13,213 nucleotides of DNA from CAZKTS01 sp964555735 (lineage in GTDB: Bacteria; Actinomycetota; Acidimicrobiia; IMCC26256; PALSA-555): positions 1 through 13,213 of the forward strand of contig CAZKTS010000424.1 in NCBI GenBank assembly GCA_964555735.1, given 5' to 3'. How positions within the stretch are numbered: the stretch's first letter is position 1; each line of letters starts with the position of its first letter. This document shows positions 11,984-13,213 of this stretch, one piece after another. The notes below the pieces were generated by a model, which ran no database searches, had not been told where the DNA came from, and saw only the letters and a list, made by a program, of their open reading frames with translations. The position numbers and the translations under genes were made by a program.

Positions 11984-13213
11984 TCAGCCCTCGGCCTTCT
12001 GGGCGTCGGTGAGCTTCGTGACCTTGCCGTCCGAGACGAGCCCGTTCGCACAGAACGGCTTGCCGTCGAACTGCGGCACGAACGCCCCGTTCTCCACGTG
12101 CACGTAGTACACGCAGTAGAAGGGTCGACCGAAGATCTTGCGGAAGTCGACCGGCGTGAACGCCCCGCCCCCGTCGTAGTCGTCGACCAGACGCAGGTTG
12201 TTGATGAACGCCTTCTGCGTCGGGCACTTCACGCCCGCCGCCACGATGCCGCGGATGAACGCGTCCGCCGAGAGCCAGCCGATGTACGGCACCTGCCCCG
12301 TGGCGAACTTGTCCTCCTTGTCCATCTGCGCCTTGTACTCGGTGAAGGCGGCCGGGTTCTCCTCGAACGGGATGAACTCGACCCCGAAGTAGGAGCCCTC
12401 GACGCCGGGCAGGCCGAGCACGCGGGTGTCGTAGCCACCCGGGAAGATGACCGCCTTCATGTTCACGCCGGCCTGGGCGAGCTGCTCGCTCAGCGCGGCG
12501 TTGGCCTGGAGGTCCATGCCGGTGTACATGCCGTCGGCGCCCGAGTCCTTGATCTGCTGCACGATGTCACCGAACTCGCGGCGCTCGGGCGGGATGTCGG
12601 TGTTCTTGTAGACGACCTTCAGGCCGGAGTTCTTCACCAGCTTGATCGAGTCGGCGACCTGGTCGATGAACGTCGCGCTGTTGCCGACGTTGGTGCCGAC
12701 GAGGGCGATCTTCTTCGCGCCCAGCTCCTTCAGCACGTCGACGTTGCGAGTCGTGTACGTGCCCTTCTGATCGGTCGTGGTGCTGTTGCGCCAGCCGAAC
12801 ATGTTCGGGTACTCGCCGAACTCGGCGAGGCCGAGGTGCCAGCCGACGACCGGGACGTCGTTCTCGTTCAGGTACTTCGCGCTCGAGAACGCGTTCGGGC
12901 TGTCCTCGATGATGCCAAAGACCTGGTCCTGCTCGACGAGCTCCTGCGCCGCGGTGAGGTTGCGGGCGGGATCGCTCGCGTCGTCCTTCTCGACGAGCGT
13001 GATCTTGCGGCTGCCCGTCTCGCCCTTCTCGTTGGCGACGTCGACCCGAGCCTGGATGCCGTCCTTCATCGCCGCGAACGACGTGGAGAGCGGACCCGAC
13101 GACGGCACGAGCACACCGACCTTGATCTCGCTGTCGCTGACGCCGGTGACGTCGTCACAGCTCTTCGGCGGCTTGATCGGCTTGAGCTTCGAGAAGTCGG
13201 TGTCGGCGTTGCC
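11984..13213 (-). CDS. livK: Branched-chain amino acid-type ABC transporter substrate-binding protein LivK (N-terminus outside window)
   Basis: The visible 409 residues belong to the type I periplasmic binding protein (Peripla_BP_6) family. EIKVGVLVPSSGPLSTSFAAMKDGI is the usual first strand and ligand loop. DDASDPARNLTAAQELVEQDQVFGII, PVVGWHLG and the lobe-2 segment KKIALVGTNVGNSATFIDQVADSIK follow in family order. The frame stays open to the last base, so the signal peptide and start lie beyond the window; the GTG at 13114 is internal because EIKVG and a linker (FSKLKPIKPPKSCDDVTG) precede it. That linker suggests an exported, probably lipid-anchored protein with a spacer before the lobes. 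The C-terminal region carries Cys residues (FYCVYY, KPFCANG) that could form a disulfide. The ligand (branched-chain amino acid or another small acid or amide) is not determined by sequence. It is the first gene of the transporter operon, directly upstream of livHM. Confidence 0.93.
   Translation of the reverse strand, partial: GNADTDFSKLKPIKPPKSCDDVTGVSDSEIKVGVLVPSSGPLSTSFAAMKDGIQARVDVANEKGETGSRKITLVEKDDASDPARNLTAAQELVEQDQVFGIIEDSPNAFSSAKYLNENDVPVVGWHLGLAEFGEYPNMFGWRNSTTTDQKGTYTTRNVDVLKELGAKKIALVGTNVGNSATFIDQVADSIKLVKNSGLKVVYKNTDIPPERREFGDIVQQIKDSGADGMYTGMDLQANAALSEQLAQAGVNMKAVIFPGGYDTRVLGLPGVEGSYFGVEFIPFEENPAAFTEYKAQMDKEDKFATGQVPYIGWLSADAFIRGIVAAGVKCPTQKAFINNLRLVDDYDGGGAFTPVDFRKIFGRPFYCVYYVHVENGAFVPQFDGKPFCANGLVSDGKVTKLTDAQKAEG

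Noticed and set aside
9570..12107. An 845-codon open frame on the + strand opposite livG and the permease
   Set aside because: It is antisense to clear transporter genes and its translation is low-complexity Arg/Glu/His-rich, as expected from the complement of GC-rich coding DNA.
1..13213. CRISPR array, tRNA, rRNA or phage genes
   Set aside because: No regularly spaced direct repeats, no cloverleaf-like sequence and no phage structural or integrase-like protein were seen.

Overview
The window is very GC-rich, densely packed DNA from what looks like a high-GC actinobacterium (Actinomycetota). Third codon positions are nearly always G or C, GTG/TTG starts are common, four-base ATGA/GTGA gene overlaps are frequent, and two promoters look leaderless. 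The gene content (FadE/FadD-type enzymes, a ferredoxin-dependent 2-oxoacid oxidoreductase, a Liv-type transporter) would suit an environmental lineage such as Acidimicrobiia, but that rank is inference. Twelve CDS are well supported, two of them cut by the window edges, plus one doubtful 41-codon ORF. No rRNA, tRNA, CRISPR array or recognisable transposase gene is seen, and no gene-free stretch exceeds about 125 bases.

Layout. (1) 1-468 (+): C-terminal half of an APH-like phosphotransferase. (2) 472-1530: a stand-alone AbiEi-N/DUF559 nuclease-like gene (-) bracketed by a 30-bp inverted repeat (28/30 identical), sitting between two convergent metabolic genes. It looks like a small inserted element. 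(3) 1553-6347 (-): an operon of tetR, oxidoreductase gamma, ferredoxin (delta), alpha, a possible 41-aa ORF, beta, and an acyl-CoA dehydrogenase, almost all overlapping or within 10 bases. (4) 6348-6438: a divergent control region with clustered inverted repeats over a probable leaderless tetR promoter. (5) 6439-8058 (+): an acyl-CoA ligase. (6) 8069-13213 (-): a branched-chain amino acid type ABC transporter: livK (cut by the window end), a fused livH-livM permease with an extra C-terminal membrane segment, livG and livF. A strong hairpin lies between livK and the permease.

How the genes may work together. The alpha and beta subunits resemble the 2-oxoisovalerate (VOR) branch of 2-oxoacid:ferredoxin oxidoreductases. 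The acyl-CoA dehydrogenase has the active-site arrangement of isovaleryl-CoA dehydrogenase. The transporter is of the branched-chain amino acid family. A coherent hypothesis is uptake of branched-chain amino acids or related acids, transamination elsewhere, ferredoxin-linked oxidative decarboxylation to acyl-CoA, then alpha,beta-dehydrogenation. The divergent ligase would feed free acids into the same pool, and TetR would probably respond to an acyl-CoA or acid. The substrate is not proven by sequence.

The most unusual item is the inverted-repeat-bracketed AbiEi/DUF559 gene. Its stop codon lies inside one of the repeats and its codon use is less GC-biased than its neighbours'.
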